Program-made: the position numbers and the translations under genes
Notes under the pieces: model-generated
The model's input: the letters and a program-made list of their open reading frames with translations, nothing else
What the model was told of the DNA's origin: nothing
Database searches by the model: none
Shown: in pieces, positions 22,186 to 22,915 of the stretch
Layout of the letters: each line of letters starts with the position of its first letter
Position numbering within the stretch: the first letter of the stretch is position 1
Assembly: GCA_905234355.1 (NCBI GenBank)
Contig: CAJOHP010000008.1
Span: forward strand, 1 to 22,915
From: an uncultured Prevotella sp.
GTDB taxonomy: Bacteria > Bacteroidota > Bacteroidia > Bacteroidales > Bacteroidaceae
Direction of reading: 5' to 3'
Length of the DNA stretch: 22,915 nt

Positions 22186-22199
22186 TGCATAATTTTGCA
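22186..22199 (+). promoter_or_regulatory. argR: Second candidate ARG box upstream of argR
   Basis: TGCATAATTTTGCA has 5-4-5 symmetry with one mismatch and lies just upstream of the -33 box. TTTGCAT occurs at 22164, 22184 and 22194, spaced 20 and 10 bases, so on the same face of the helix. Confidence 0.45.
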
Positions 22200-22240
22200 T
22201 ATTTCGCTTTCGCTCCGACCATGCTTTCCGATGACTGCAG

Positions 22241-22261
22241 ACGCGAGGCGCCCCTTCGCGT
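22241..22261 (-). terminator. Weak hairpin after the GH31 gene
   Basis: ACGCGA (22241-22246) pairs with TCGCGT (22256-22261). The stem can extend by two pairs, one of them G-T. It lies about 40 bases beyond the GH31 stop and before the argR promoter. It has no T-run, so the call rests on position. Confidence 0.3.
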
Positions 22262-22299
22262 GGAGTCCATGAAGGCCTATAGAAATCCTGTCCGACTGC

Positions 22300-22915
22300 T
22301 CACAGCTTCACCTTCAGGGCTGTGCCATGGTAGTCTACGGTCTGCTGCCGTCCGTCGGGGCTGACGATAGTGAAGTGCCGGCTCTCGAGCATGCCGGGAT
22401 AACGGCCCTTGCGGTCGCCGATGCTGAGTGTGCGGGTCCGGTCGTCCCAGCTGAAGGTGATGGTGGCATAGATGCCGTGCTCGTAGTTGTAGTTGTCGCC
22501 CTCGTCCTCGTAGAGTGTGAAGGTGCCGTCGGCACCGGGATAGACGCGCAGTTCCAGGCTGTCCCAGCTCTTCTCACCCACATACTGCATCTCTGGGCCC
22601 AAAGGCAGTATGCTGCCGGCCCGCACAAACATGGGCACGCGGTCGAGCTGCGTCTGCAGCCGCACCGTCTGTCCGCCCTTTAGCGGCTGTCCCGTCCAGA
22701 AGTCGTACCACAGGGTGCCCTTGGGCAGATACTTCGTGGCACTCTTCGTGGCGGTCCAGTCGGCGGCGCCCTGCGTCGTCTCGCCTTTCACCTCCTTGCG
22801 GTCCCAGCCCGTCATGGCATCTTCGCGCACGATTTTCTCCTCGGTGTACTGCGCCTCGAGGATGGGGGCTGCCAGGATGCTGCGGCCAAACATAAACTCG
22901 TCGGTCATGTCCCAC
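22300..22915 (-). CDS. Glycoside hydrolase family 31 (alpha-glucosidase/alpha-xylosidase), C-terminal part only
   Basis: The frame is open to the window edge (upstream codons read WD before MTDEFMFG), so the N-terminus and catalytic barrel lie outside; the ATG at 22908 is internal. The visible 205 residues match the end of GH31 enzymes: DEFMFGRSILAAPI at the end of the barrel, LPKGTLWYDFWTG, the proximal beta-sandwich block VPMFVRAGSILPLGP, and the distal sandwich with RVYPGADGTFTLYEDEGDNYNYE. The insertion TGWDRKEVKGETTQGAADW between the barrel end and the LPKG strand is longer than in minimal members and occurs in alpha-xylosidase-like relatives. Both catalytic Asp residues are outside the window, so substrate choice cannot be judged. 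The gene is in the same direction as argR but is separated by the argR promoter. Confidence 0.92.
   Translation of the reverse strand, partial: WDMTDEFMFGRSILAAPILEAQYTEEKIVREDAMTGWDRKEVKGETTQGAADWTATKSATKYLPKGTLWYDFWTGQPLKGGQTVRLQTQLDRVPMFVRAGSILPLGPEMQYVGEKSWDSLELRVYPGADGTFTLYEDEGDNYNYEHGIYATITFSWDDRTRTLSIGDRKGRYPGMLESRHFTIVSPDGRQQTVDYHGTALKVKL

Noticed and set aside
1..22915. CRISPR arrays, tRNA or rRNA genes, complete insertion sequences
   Set aside because: No regularly spaced repeats, cloverleaf-like or rRNA-like stretches, or intact transposase were seen by eye; only the Rpn remnant points to mobile DNA.

Overview
The window looks like a chromosome segment of a moderately GC-rich Bacteroidetes of the Prevotella/Segatella type. 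This rests on a SusC/SusD pair, Bacteroidetes-type lipoprotein signals (Cys followed by acidic residues), a type IX secretion-style C-terminal tail, and promoters built as TTTG-N20-TAnnTTTG with almost no Shine-Dalgarno sites. The assignment is inferred from gene content; no rRNA or tRNA gene was seen.

Region 1 (1-6000, plus strand): the 3' part of a GH28 polygalacturonase-family gene cut by the window start, a small lipoprotein, galE, a secreted stand-alone carboxypeptidase-regulatory-like domain protein, and a 711-residue protein with a pRiA4b ORF-3-like domain at its N-terminus and a diverged second copy at its C-terminus. Two perfect or near-perfect hairpins fill the convergent gap at 5992-6156.

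Region 2 (6157-16200, minus strand): one apparent operon read from a strong promoter at 16134-16165. The order is susC-like, susD-like, a surface lipoprotein metallopeptidase (HEFGH), a DUF4302-type lipoprotein, and a secreted BACON-like protein with a type IX sorting tail. It resembles SusCD importers with two extra lipoproteins, such as the peptide-binding complex reported from Bacteroides thetaiotaomicron. A peptide or protein-derived substrate is therefore more likely than a glycan, and no glycoside hydrolase gene lies in the operon.

Region 3 (16331-22180, minus strand): an arginine/proline biosynthesis cluster in the order argR, GNAT acyltransferase, argG, argC, an internally deleted Rpn-type transposase remnant, argD, proC. 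The argR promoter overlaps two similar 14-bp partial palindromes that are good ARG-box candidates. A second promoter between argC and the remnant would drive argD-proC separately. In Bacteroides this pathway is known to use N-succinyl intermediates, so the GNAT protein is a candidate first enzyme. A perfect 14-bp stem at 16331-16363 separates the cluster from the SusCD operon.

Region 4 (22300-22915, minus strand): the C-terminal part of a GH31 alpha-glucosidase/alpha-xylosidase-family protein that runs off the window end.
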